From Amanita rubescens (Eukaryota; Basidiomycota; Agaricomycetes; Agaricales; Amanitaceae): a stretch of DNA of 64,000 nucleotides. Location: positions 1-64,000 of the forward strand of contig WION01000149.1 of assembly GCA_015039365.1 (NCBI GenBank), given 5' to 3'. Position 1 is the stretch's first letter, and each line of letters opens with the position of its first letter. Made by a program: the position numbers and the translations under genes. This document shows positions 35,001 through 45,141 of this stretch, piece by piece. The notes beneath the pieces were generated by a model, which searched no databases, was not told the DNA's origin, and saw only the letters and a list, made by a program, of their open reading frames with translations.

Positions 35001-36497
35001 GACAATACTATTGTCTTTGTTGTGCTGCTAGTCAATCTCATAAAATTGCTAACAGTTAGTAAGTGGTGATGCATCAAACAGTTGCAATCATATCTCATTA
35101 TGTGCTGATCAATTAACAGCAAGTGAGTGATAATGTGGTTTTTTGTTCCAGAAAGTGTGATACCTCATTCCACACCAAACAGTTTGTAAGTGGGACTCCA
35201 GTGATTTCTGCCAAGATATCAGTCACATATCCATATCCCCCAATACAAAAAGCAAGTGAGTACTCCTGCAGTTTCTTCTTCCACTGGTCAGTCTGATCAC
35301 ATATCTCTATGACCAACAGCTTGTGAGCAATATTGTCATTTTATCTTGGAACTCTAATGACATCACATCCCATAACCAACAGGAAGTGAGTAATAGTGTA
35401 CAAAACTGTATTCAAGGCAGCCTGATCAAAACTCATCCCATTACCAATAGCAAGTTAGTGATGTTAGTGTATAGCTCTGCAAGGCACTCTAACCACAGTG
35501 TATCCCATGATGAATAGCTTGTGAGTAAAACATTAATCTTTTTTCATGCAAACAAGTCTCATTTAAGACCACCAGGATGTGAGTGACACAACATGTTTGC
35601 ATTCCATTCAGCTTGATCATGTCACACCTCATAATAAACAGCATGTCAGTAGCACCACACTAGGCTTCAGCCATAGTGAGATGTATACTGATTCCAGTCA
35701 CCAACAGATTGTTGGTTGCATCACTGTTTTCATTGTTCTGCAACCTGGTCTGACCGTACATATCCCATACCCTAACAAACAGTTTGTGAGTAATGTTGGA
35801 TTTATCAGGATCTGATCTTATCCTTATACAAACAGGCTGTGAGCAATACTGCAATGTTTCCTGTCCTGGAGTCTGATTACAACAAACAGCAAGTGAGGAA
35901 ATATACTGTCTTTTATATTCTTTTCCATCACTCACACTTCAAAATTATCCATAGATTGTAAGATGTTATACATGGCCTTCCAACCAGTACATTCTGCACA
36001 TTCTTAACTTCAATACTGGTTCTCTAGGTCAGTGGTAAAAGACACAAAAGATTGATATACATACATGCTAATGAGCACTTAGCTTGTGTGCTCATTACCA
36101 AATTAAGTTGATATTCTGCTCATCAGTCACTAGGCTGGACTTCTCTCTTTGTTTGGAGAGGATGTATCAAATTTTGAAGAAACTGTAGGAGTTATATTTA
36201 TGCCTGCAGCACACAGCTGACATAATATAATCAGCCCATAGCCTTCCAAATCTTAGTCTGTAATACACAATGCTTGATTTATGGTTTTAAACTAACAATA
36301 TACAAGCAATGACTATCCTTGTCAAGCTGTCATTTTTTATAAGGAAGCCACTCCTTATATCATTACAAGATGCTTTTAACCAGTTCAAGGAACAAGACTT
36401 CGTGGGCAGACTCAAGATGCACATTACTTCTGAATCTTTGCCTTCTGACAAAAAGGCTTTGACTGCCTTTCTGTATGATTTGACTATCTCCATCTAA
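29065..36497 (+). CDS. GTPase-domain protein with a single-codon exon array (copy 1)
   Basis: Eight ordinary exons (29065-29095, 29128-29286, 29338-29384, 29436-29605, 29658-29734, 29837-30019, 30074-30209, 30257-30332) give 293 codons, ending in phase 0 at HFPHYW. They encode a P-loop GTPase: G1 GRANAGKTT, G3 in HDSQGFEAG, G4 TKFDGQ, plus YPPKAYV and NCPELTERTAD, typical of a GTPase family abundant in Agaricomycetes. Then come about 87 units of intron plus tiny exon (see the array). A conserved last exon (36291-36497, 69 codons with stop) starts TNNIQAMTILVKLSFF. If all units are spliced the protein is about 450 residues. The acceptor before the last exon reads AA, not AG as in copy 2, so this copy may end differently or be damaged. 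Codon use is AT-rich, unlike neighbouring genes. Confidence 0.75.
30333..36290 (+). repeat. Array of ~87 intron-plus-single-codon units in GTPase copy 1
   Basis: Degenerate units of about 65 bp, each reading GTGAGT or GTAAGT, a middle with CTGCAGT and a CTGAT/CTAAT branch-like motif, then CCAACAG or AATAG, followed by three bases before the next GT. The tiny exons include CAA, GAA, CTT, ATT, GTT, GAT and TGG. Exceptions that I read are 12 nt (30510-30521, Asp-Glu-Lys-Asn), and 6 nt (ACTATG near 33181; ATAGCA near 34669). I found no stop among them. The last unit is followed by a longer intron of about 330 bp. The count is by eye and may be off by a few. Confidence 0.85.
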
Positions 36498-37861
36498 TGG
36501 TGTGCATTTCATTTACAATCTGAAAGCTAACATTTTTGTCCAATTTGCTTTTAATCTGCATAGATATGGTCACCTGCAAATGGAAAAACACCTTTCCTTC
36601 CTAGGCCTATATTTGTGATCTTTTCCTCACATGCTTTCCTTGATAAAACTGTACTTCAAAGGCCCTTTAGCCCAAATTTTTCCTACATATATCGTGTATA
36701 CATGCTTGCTGTTGGTTTGACAACTATGACCAGATATCATTTTTCAAGTTGTGACATTGTAATTTGTGAGACAGAAATACAAAAATAAGATTGTTTATGA
36801 ACTCACTGCTTAACCCATGTATTAGCAAACATTTCAAGTAGCTAAAAAGGTGATTTGAGATCATGCTTCTGAAGGTGTGCTTTTCATCCAGAATGCTTCC
36901 AGGCATGAATTGAATTTGATATACTACATCTGTATATGTACATTCACTGGTTATTGGATGAGTTTCATTTGAAAAGTACCACTGCAACTACATATCAATT
37001 TACCATTGTTACATGCACATCATCTGGGATATCAGGGAGGAGTAGTAGGTTCAATAGTGTTGAAAATTTGTATCTGAATTTGTTGAGTTACTGTGTTAAT
37101 GCACCCCTCTGCTGCACAGTGGGGGTGCAGGCAACATATATATTAATATATATGTAGATGAGCTCAGAAGTTGGCAATGCTGAACCAATCCACCTTGAGT
37201 CAGTGGCATTTTGAGCTGCTATTCTGGTAGATTCAAATTTCACAATTGACTCCCAATAGTACTAGTAGGTAAAGGTTGAATGACATTATCATCCAAACAA
37301 CATGGCTAATCAAGTGTCTGGTGAGTGCAGCACTATACCTCGAGAACCCATGATCATTGATCATCATGATTCATTATCCTCTTGCTTCCTTGTGCACCTT
37401 CTTTTCTCCATTGTCACCATCGTACGTATTCAAGTCAACCTCCTACAAATTGATCACCTGTCATGCAATCACACAGTGACCTGCATTCACTCGACAAGGA
37501 AGTACCTGGTCCGAATTGGAAAAACATTCAACTTAGTTGTGCTCTCGGAGAAGCACATTAAATTGCACGACTGGCCCAACTTGAACGTGTTTCGCTGACC
37601 TCCGGATCACGACCCAGAGAAGCTCCATGAGGTATTACTATCAGCTGATCAACAGGTGTCACACTTTCCGATGCGCCTTCAAGGAAAGGCTCCGTTGCAG
37701 GGACGACATTCAAAACCGTGTTTCGATGGCGAAAAGTCCCCGAATCTTGAACGTAGCGAAAGTCGGCTGCCGAGTGCATGTTAGAATCAAAGTTGCATTA
37801 AGCACATGGCTTCCGGCAACTCCGGTAGTACAACACCGTGATAGGCATCAAGGCTATAGTA
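36498..37861. other. Spacer after the GTPase gene, with hairpin and palindrome
   Basis: AT-rich sequence continues to about 37300 and then becomes GC-richer. A stem-loop (GCACCCC at 37101-37107 with GGGGTGC at 37122-37128) is followed by a perfect 20-bp AT palindrome at 37135-37154. No convincing gene; frames at 37302-37598 and 37627-37884 lack motifs. Confidence 0.4.
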
Positions 37862-37885
37862 CTGACGGTCAGAGAGCACCGTGAA
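37862..37885 (+). promoter_or_regulatory. Conserved upstream motif of cerato-platanin gene 1
   Basis: TGACGGTCAGAG followed by CACCGTGAA lies 300-323 bp before the ATG. The same motif occurs upstream of the other two cerato-platanin genes (43450-43473 and 52871-52891). The core TGACNGTCA is self-complementary, as expected for a dimeric factor. Confidence 0.55.
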
Positions 37886-38140
37886 ATGAGGACTTTCCTC
37901 ACATGCGCATTTGATCGACGCTGGCGCCCATCATCCCTGAATCAATGACTGGACTAGTCAAGTGCTTCGGCGTAAATGGCCATGTTTCGACGGCAAAAGA
38001 CGAAAAAGCGCAAAAGGGGTAAGCGAGCGTGCACCGAGTTCTGTCAAGTGATGCTGTGGTTGTAGCTGCCCGTATGTCTGTCCGATCTTACGACACCGCG
38101 TATGTGAGCCCCATGTTAAGCTAACCGCATCCTCTTTTCG

Positions 38141-38147
38141 TATAAAA
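38141..38147 (+). promoter_or_regulatory. TATA box of cerato-platanin gene 1
   Basis: TATAAAA 44 bp before the ATG, followed by CCTCCAACTGAGCCAT, a block shared with the other two cerato-platanin genes and probably including the transcription start. Confidence 0.7.
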
Positions 38148-38184
38148 TGACCTCCAACTGAGCCATATCGTCCAAGCCCACGCA

Positions 38185-38625
38185 ATGAAGCTCACAGCCT
38201 ACTTCGCATCTCTTCTCGCGTTCGTCGCTGTTCCCGTGTTGGGTCAAATCACCGTCGCCTACGACACTTGGTATGACGATGGTACGGCTTCTCTGAACAC
38301 CGTCGCATGTTCGAACGGTCCCAACGGCTTGGAGTCGCGTGGTTATACCACTCTCGGCTCCCTTCCTAGCTTCCCGAATATCGGTGGTGCCTATGCAGTC
38401 ACGGCCTGGAATTCGCCCGCCTGTGGCACTTGCTGGCAGCTCACGTATACCAACGCACAAGGCGTGAGCAGAAGCATCAACGTAACGGCCGTTGATCACG
38501 CTGGCGCCGACTCGTTCAACATCGCGTTGAAGGCCATGAACAACATTACAAATGGTCAGGCTGTAGCACTGGGACGTGTCCCTGTAACTGCCGTCCAAGT
38601 CCCTGCTTCTGGGTGTGGCCTGTAA
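38185..38625 (+). CDS. Cerato-platanin family secreted protein (gene 1)
   Basis: A single-exon 146-residue protein. The N-terminal MKLTAYFASLLAFVAVPVLG is a signal peptide, probably cut before QITVAYD. The mature ~125 residues carry the family features: YDTWYDDGTASLNTVACSNG, GGAYAVTAWNSPACGTCWQL, INVTAVDHAG, and a terminal VPASGCGL. Four cysteines (VAC, PAC, GTC, SGC) should form the two disulfides of the double-psi beta-barrel. Cerato-platanins are small secreted wall-associated proteins that bind chitin oligomers, self-assemble and can elicit plant defence; they lack enzymatic activity in most cases. It is closest to gene 3 (53206) and less close to gene 2 (43673), suggesting tandem or segmental duplication. 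Confidence 0.93.
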   Translation: MKLTAYFASLLAFVAVPVLGQITVAYDTWYDDGTASLNTVACSNGPNGLESRGYTTLGSLPSFPNIGGAYAVTAWNSPACGTCWQLTYTNAQGVSRSINVTAVDHAGADSFNIALKAMNNITNGQAVALGRVPVTAVQVPASGCGL

Positions 38626-39933
38626 TAAGCGATTGTGAGTAACAATATCAGGTGCCATGATTATAGCTCACCTAACGCAGCTGCTTCGTAGGGAAATGGT
38701 TATCCGCATTCGTGAGTTTCAACAAATAAAGTAAAACCTGACGGATCTCATTTACGTCAATCGTAGATGGTCTTTTTTAAGTGTTATGGACATGGGGTAG
38801 AATGGACATTGAATTGTGTATGTTTTATGTGATCCTCAGACATATTATATGTGCTGGATACGTATCGTGAACCCGTCGTTAGCAAAGAAGTGTGGCTTTC
38901 GTGTAATGCACATGCCTCGTACTCGCCCGAATATCTGAACGCCATGTGTAAGTTGAGGGGTGCTTTGCGTGATTTGATTCCAATCCCATTGAATGTCACA
39001 AGATGGTTGATTGTTATGAATGGGGAACTGCATACGGTCTTGACCAACATCTATAAGACAAGCCCAGAAACGCACTCACGTAACTCCCTCGCAGCTAGTT
39101 AACTAGTCACCCTCGATGACGTCCAGGACCATTCGCACACGATCTTCGCCTAAACCTCGTTTCTTCATTTGGGTTGGCGGATGAAGGCGATTGGTAGCGA
39201 AGCAAATATACGCAGCAAAAAGTCAGCAATCTTCGCATATAACCGGATAGAATGACTCACGTTCAGATCATTCATCCGCCCACGTATACCTAGTTATTAT
39301 TCCTAATTTCGTGAGGAAACATACTCCTGCACGCTCCATACCAAGTTCTCTTCGCGGATTCAGCGATTTCGAAAGAAGCCAGCTTTGAGTTACACACGGA
39401 AATTTCAAAGGTATATGAAGTGAAACAGTGGGCACTTGGTCCCTCCTGCACGTAATGAGCTCGGACGAGAATACAATCACGAAAACAGGAACGTACCCAC
39501 CGCGAAGGATCAACACCATTCTTTCCGTTCATGTGTCCTTGACGCATCCTTGGACTGGCAGACGTCCAGCGGACCAGATGAATGTCAAATAAAGCATATT
39601 ATCACCATTGCGAGCGAGCTGGGCTACAGATCATGGATTTGCGTGTCACAGCGGGAAAGGAAGGTTATTCCCAGGCGGTGCTGTTATCGCTCCGTCCACC
39701 ATACCCCGCTTCTCCACACTTGCCCCTCCGGATCCCTGGCAGCTCCGACAGCTTAAGCCGTACGCAGACCTCTCATCCACCATTTCTTTCCGTCGACTTT
39801 GGCAAGCTTGATGCTTTTGTGCCCTGAACGCGCAACTGACCGATTTGCCAGTGTCCTAATACCCACATTGGTCCTTCAGGCTTTCATGCCGGCCTCTCTT
39901 CTTCCCATACCCGGTCTATAGGATCCAATTACC
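38626..39933. other. Spacer between cerato-platanin gene 1 and the H+-ATPase
   Basis: About 1.3 kb with only short, motif-free frames on both strands. The last 100-200 bp should contain the H+-ATPase promoter; it has pyrimidine runs (CCTCTCTTCTTCCC near 39890) but no clear TATA box. Confidence 0.35.
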
Positions 39934-42900
39934 ATGAGTTCAAACGTTGAAAAGGAACCCAGTCCCCAGCCCAACTCACCTGCTGGAGAGCCAGAAAAGA
40001 GGAAGAGAGAATGCGGGGAGTTTGGTCACGATGAGGAGAAACATGACACCCGTAAGTCCATTCCGCCGTCTGAAGCACCCCTTGTGACATACTTGGAACC
40101 CCAGATGCTGCCGTTGACATGTCTAAGGTTCGCCACTTTAATAAATCGCAACAAGCGCGTTTTTTCACCTATCCTTTCAGATTATACTCGAGGCAGAAGA
40201 TTTGTACGACAAAGATAAGGTCGATTTGGAGACAATTGTCCTGGAGGACGTTTTCAAACTTTTACAATGTAATGACGCTGGTCTCACAGTCGCGGAGGCA
40301 CAGCACCGTCTCCAAATTTTCGGTCCCAACAAACTAGAAGGCAAAGAAGAGAATGCTATCCTCCAGGTTCCCTTTCGGTGCCTTCGCTTTGACATGCGGC
40401 GCTGATAACAATGTAGTTCTTGAGTTTCATGTGGAATCCATTGTCTTGGGTCATGGAAGCAGCTGCCTTAGTTGCCATCGTCCTACCCGACGGCCCACCA
40501 GATTGGGAAATCTCCGTTGGTATCGTTTGTTTGCTGTTCGTCAACTCGGCGATTGGTTTCTACGAAGAGCGCAATGCCGGTAATGCTCTCAAGGCGCTCA
40601 TGGATTCGCTTGCTCCCAAAGCAAAGGTTAAACGCGATGGCTCATGGTCAGAAATTGAATCCGCTGATCTCGTTCCTGGTGATATGATTGCATTCAAAAC
40701 TGGTAACATTGTTCCCGCGGATTGTCGTCTAACCGAGGCTGTCAATGTCTCGATCGATCAGGCTGCGCTCACCGGTGAATCACTTCCTCAGCCCAAGAAA
40801 GTGGGTGACCAATGTTTCTCGTAAGTTCAAGTCGTTCTTTGTTCAGCATTCTTATTCATTCCATTCGCAGCGGTTCAACATGTAAGCAAGGTGAAGCAGA
40901 GGGTGTCGTCATCTCTACCGCTGCCAACACTTTCTTCGGTCGTGCTGCATCCATCGTTGGTCGCGATGACGATACTACTGGTCATCTACAAAAGATTTTG
41001 GCACAAATTGGAACGTTCTGCCTTGCTAGCATCGGTATCTTTATCATTGCCGAAATTTTCTGCTTGTACGCTGGATTCCGCTACAAGTACCGCCGTGGTC
41101 TCAACGATATCCTCGTACTCTTGATTGGTGGTGTTCCTATTGCCATGCCGACCGTCTTGTCCGTGACACTGGCCGTCGGTGCGCAACAACTTGCAAAGCA
41201 CAAGGCCATCATCACACGCATCACTGCCATTGAAGAATTGGCGGGTGTTACCATCTTGTGTTCCGATAAGACCGGCACTCTGACGATGAACAGATTGACC
41301 ATTGATCGCAGTATCCTTCGCACATACGGACCCTTCTCAGCAGAGGACGTCATTCTCCTATCCTCATACGCATCACGCACGGAGGATCAGGATGCCATGG
41401 ATGCCGCTGTCACAACCGCTTTGGGTGACTTGCCGCGTGCCCGCGCTGGCATCAAGGTTTTGGACTTCAAGCCCTTCAACTGTATTGACAGACGCACGGA
41501 AGCTACCTACCGCGAGGAAGCAACAGGTAAATTGAAGAGGGTCACGAAGGGCATGGTGGGCATCATCATTGAGCTTTGCACACGTAACAGGACCGACGAG
41601 ATTGATGATCGTCTTGAGATTGATGTCAATGAATTCTCTTCTCGTGGTTTCCGTACCGTTGCCGTTGCATATGAAGAATTGGAAGGTGATGATCCGGAAG
41701 CCGAAGGCAATGGCTTTGAACTCATCGGTATGCTCCCTCTCTTCGACCCGCCTCGCGACGATACTAAGAAAACAATCGATAATGCCCTTGCTCTCGGGGT
41801 CAAGGTCAAGATAGTCACTGGCGATCAGTTAGCTATTGCAAAGGAAACCGGACGTCGTATCGGTGTTGGCGATCACATGTATGCTGCCAAAGTTTTGAGA
41901 GATGGTCCAGCCCCCGGCAGCAGATTCAACACTCTCGACGACCTGATTCTTGAAGCAGACGGTTTCGCTGGCGTCTTCCCCGAGCACAAGTGTGAAATTC
42001 TCAAGCGTCTTCAAGGCCTCGGTCATCTTTGCGCTATGACTGGTGACAGTGCCAACAATGCTCCAGCTCTCTCGTGTGCCAATGTTGGTATCGCTGTCGA
42101 GGGTGCTACGGACGCTGCCCGTGGCGCAGCCGATATTGTCTTGACGGAACCAGGTCTTTCCCCCATCATCCATGCCATTCGTGAATCCCGTATTATCTTC
42201 CAACGTATGCGCAACTACTCCATTTATGCCTGTGCCGTCACTATTCGTGTCGTTGTCTGCTTCTCCGTCCTTGCCTTCGCTTTCAACTTTGACTTCCCAC
42301 CATTCATGGTGCTGATCATTGCCCTCCTCAATGAGGGTACCATCATGACTTTGCCTCTCGATCGTGTGCTTCCGTCGAATACCCCAGAGTCGTGGGACCC
42401 GATGGAGATTTTCGCCTACGCCATTGCCTATGGTTTGTACCTTGCCGCATCGACGTAAGTTTCTTGCCTTTCATCCTGAGTTGTAGTTGACGATTCCCTC
42501 TTATAGTATTGCGCTGGTTGCAATCATTCTCAAGACACATCTCTTCCAAGACAAGTTTGGCGTTACTCTCGAAAGCGATCCCCCAAAGGCCAACGATAAT
42601 CAACTTCATATGATTGTCTATCTTCAAGTTGCCATCATTTCTCAGGCGCTCATCTTTGTTACACGTTCACACGGATTCTTCTTCATGGAGCGACCTTCAT
42701 ATGCACTTTTGGGCGCGTTCGGCTTTTCTCAGCTTATTTCGTCCATTATTGCGGCCTATGGTAATTGGGGTTTCGCCGATGTTGCAGCCATCTCTGGTGG
42801 ATGGATCGGCATTGTCTGGGTTTGGGTATGTCGTTTTCATTGAGCCTTTAAGGCAGGACTAAAATGAGCTGGTAGAACATTGTCTGGCTCATTCCTCTCG

Positions 42901-43211
42901 ATTGGGTCAAGTTTGGGATGAAGTTCACTATTATCAGGTGTTTGCGTCGCCGTCACGAGGAGGCACGGATATTGGCGGCAACGCGGACTGAGAGGTTGGG
43001 CGTGCAGCAGACGGCGAAGTGGGCTGCGTTGCGCGCCATTCACGAGTCGCTGTACTCTAACCGTGTTTCATTCATTCGTCGGGCTGCCCGGAAGGCTGGC
43101 TTGGGGGGCAAGGTGTATGTCAAACCAGAAGAGTTGCGGAAATTCAGCAGTATTCAAGTACAACGTACGGGCGCGACGCTGGCGTGTCACCCCAGCCGGA
43201 CGGCCGCATAG
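39934..43211 (+). CDS. Plant-type plasma-membrane H+-ATPase, divergent paralogue
   Basis: Seven exons (39934-40051, 40105-40127, 40181-40366, 40417-40820, 40871-42454, 42507-42825, 42876-43211) give 989 residues, normal for P3A proton pumps. The A-domain motif LTGES, the phosphorylated Asp in CSDKTGTLT (41265-41267), [15 protein letters not shown] and DPPRDDTK are intact. The end matches the plant-like class of the pump known in basidiomycetes. It is unusual at key sites. The hinge motif TGDGxND reads [11 protein letters not shown] (42042-42068): Gly to Ser and the second Asp to Asn. The membrane-segment-6 LNDGTIMT reads LNEGTIMT, changing the Asp equivalent to Arabidopsis AHA2 Asp684 to Glu. 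Such changes usually impair pumping, yet the frame is intact over seven exons. It may be a weak or repurposed paralogue. Confidence 0.9.
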
Positions 43212-43449
43212 AGAAAAAGGAAAATGTGATCTGATGCCGATATGACCCACTCCATCCTGGACCTTCGCTTACTAGTGCGAAACCATGTACTTATAGTTTC
43301 ACGAATACGTTCTCATACTTCTTTCCAGTTTCCGTCTAATGTATGCTGATTCAGACAAGAAAACGGAGCATGTCTGAGGAGCCGATATCGCGCTCTCGGC
43401 ACAACGCAGGCCTTACCAAGATCGAACTTGAATGAACTCGGAACGATGC
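43212..43449. other. Short spacer after the H+-ATPase
   Basis: About 240 bp. No gene. It should contain the 3' end of the H+-ATPase transcript and the distal promoter of cerato-platanin gene 2. Confidence 0.3.
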
Positions 43450-43473
43450 TTGACCGTCAGAGGCCACCGTGAA
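43450..43473 (+). promoter_or_regulatory. Conserved upstream motif of cerato-platanin gene 2
   Basis: TTGACCGTCAGAG followed by GCCACCGTGAA, 200-223 bp before the ATG; matches the motif upstream of genes 1 and 3. Confidence 0.55.
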
Positions 43474-43618
43474 CCCGAGGGCAAGGTTAGAGTTCCTGCC
43501 AGCAAACTTCGCGATGATCGGTGTCTTGGAGTCAGAGTGGCCGCTGTGCCCTTCTCTATCCGTCTTAAGCTTTCCGCCACAACAGTCAATACTGATCGCA
43601 GAGTCGTCCTCGTCCTTG

Positions 43619-43625
43619 TATAAAG
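43619..43625 (+). promoter_or_regulatory. TATA box of cerato-platanin gene 2
   Basis: TATAAAG about 54 bp before the ATG, followed by TCCTCCAGCTGAGCCATTG, matching the block downstream of the TATA box of gene 1. Confidence 0.65.
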
Positions 43626-43672
43626 GAGTCCTCCAGCTGAGCCATTGTCCAATCCACTTCACCCTCAGCACA

Positions 43673-44113
43673 ATGAAATTTACAGTCAACCTCGCCTCTC
43701 TCCTCGCTTTTGTCACCGTCCCTGTGCTCGGTCAGACAACCGCCGCCTACGACGCCGCGTTTGACAACGGTGCGGCGTCTCTGAACACCGTCGCGTGTTC
43801 AAGAGGTCCCAACGGCCTGGAGTCGCGTGGCTTTACAACTTTCAGCTCTGTTCCCACATTCCCGAACATCGGCGGGGCATACAACGTAGAAGGGTTTAAC
43901 TCGCCTGCCTGTGGCACCTGTTGGCAGCTCACGTACACCGGCCCAGCGGGCGTGAGCAAGAGCATCAATATTACGGCAGTCGACCGCGCACCCGCCAATT
44001 CGTTCACCCTTTCATTGGAAGCGTTGAATACCTTGACCAATAATCAGGGTGTGGCGCTGGGACGTGTCCCTATTACGGCGGTGCGACTCCCTGCGTCTGC
44101 TTGTGGTCTTTAA
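43673..44113 (+). CDS. Cerato-platanin family secreted protein (gene 2)
   Basis: Single exon, 146 residues. I take the Met at 43673 because it starts the signal peptide MKFTVNLASLLAFVTVPVLG and aligns with the starts of the two paralogues; the open frame extends further upstream but that part overlaps the promoter. The mature protein has YDAAFDNGAASLNTVACSRG, NSPACGTCWQLTY and the terminal LPASACGL. All four cysteines are kept. It differs from genes 1 and 3 in the central loop (VEGFN) and near the end (TLSLEALNTLTNNQG), so it is the more diverged member. It is expected to be secreted to the cell wall or medium. Confidence 0.93.
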   Translation: MKFTVNLASLLAFVTVPVLGQTTAAYDAAFDNGAASLNTVACSRGPNGLESRGFTTFSSVPTFPNIGGAYNVEGFNSPACGTCWQLTYTGPAGVSKSINITAVDRAPANSFTLSLEALNTLTNNQGVALGRVPITAVRLPASACGL

Positions 44114-44396
44114 CCAGGAATGGTGAGCACTACTAGTATCCAGTTGCCGTACCCATAGCTAAACGATGCACAGCTGCGCGACAGGGAATCGATTCTTTCT
44201 GAGTTCGCGAGTCGAAATTGATAAGCTGTAACACGGCGCATCTCATTCGTTCTAGCTAATTTTGAGAGTCGTGAAAATTTTTACTCGTATGATAACACAG
44301 CATATGTACTGAAATCTCGTATCATTTCTATCTGTATTGATGTCGTCTACTTCCGCAATTGTCCAGACGATATCCATCGCGATACCAACGCACGAG

Positions 44397-45141
44397 CTAC
44401 ATCAACTCTGCAGGGCACGCGCGATGACGACTCCTCCCGAAGCTCGAAGTTTTGCAAAAGATGAAACTTTCTCCGCGGACGAGATAAACTTCCATCTTGG
44501 CGCATAGCAATGACTGGAGGAGACTCTTAGCATGTTTCTAAGACGAGTTGAACCGATACTCACATCTTTAATCGCTCGGCAATACGTAGCGCTCTGGAAA
44601 CAACACCGCACCTTCGTTGCTGCTGTGTCTGCCTCGCCTGGTCCTTGCGTTTTAGCTGGCAGGCTAAGAACTACCAAGTGGTGTAGATTTGGCCGCTTCT
44701 CCAGAAACACGGATAGCTGTCCACAAAACGAAGTCAGCCAAGTCCCGCGTATTTGCGTCGGAGCATCGAGTCATTCACCAAACATACATCTTGGGGAGGT
44801 ATTGCCTACACAAGTGCGTAGGAGTCTTTGGGTGCGTGCGCTACGCCTGGACGAGAAACGGTTAATGGCACGTTCAAATCGTAGTACGCCAATACATACC
44901 TCTTCTGCCAGATGTCCTCTCTACACGACTCGGAGAAAATCGCCGCTTTCATTGTAGCGACAGTGTGTACTGCTTGACCTCCACTGCGGCCTCGGATGTA
45001 CTGGTTCTTAGGGTCATACAACTTGGTGAGGGTGTTGATTTCCATCTGTGTTGTAAAGAATTCCAGACAGAATGGAAGCGTACAAATCTGTGACAGTGAG
45101 AAAGCGTTTTCCGCAACATCCAAAAAAGGATTTATTTTCAC
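44397..45141 (-). CDS. Hypothetical multi-exon protein
   Basis: Minus-strand reading gives a plausible chain of exons. The first encodes TQMEINTLTKLYDPKNQYI, then GGQAVHTVATMKAAIFSE up to WQKR at a GTATGT donor near 44897. A short exon encodes QYLPK. The next (from about 44662) encodes FLACQLKRKDQARQTQQQRR and ALRIAERLKM, up to a GTGAGT donor near 44559. The last (from about 44515) begins SLLCAKMEVYLVRGESF and stops at 44397. The spliced frame stays open, and a Lys/Arg/Gln-rich helix is visible, but I do not recognise the family and the intermediate junctions are tentative. Confidence 0.35.

Noticed and set aside
30333..36290. CRISPR-like array (regularly spaced repeats)
   Set aside because: Units are degenerate over their whole length, have no constant repeat with unique spacers, and carry eukaryotic splice signals in a eukaryotic gene.
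30333..36290. Ordinary minisatellite in one large intron
   Set aside because: Not excluded, but a plain satellite does not predict donor, branch and acceptor signals in nearly every unit, a constant 3-nt gap, absence of stops and exceptions in multiples of three. Kept as the alternative to test.
38116..38658. Antisense frame of 180 codons over cerato-platanin gene 1
   Set aside because: Shadow of a GC-rich conserved gene; the sense frame has signal peptide and family cysteines.
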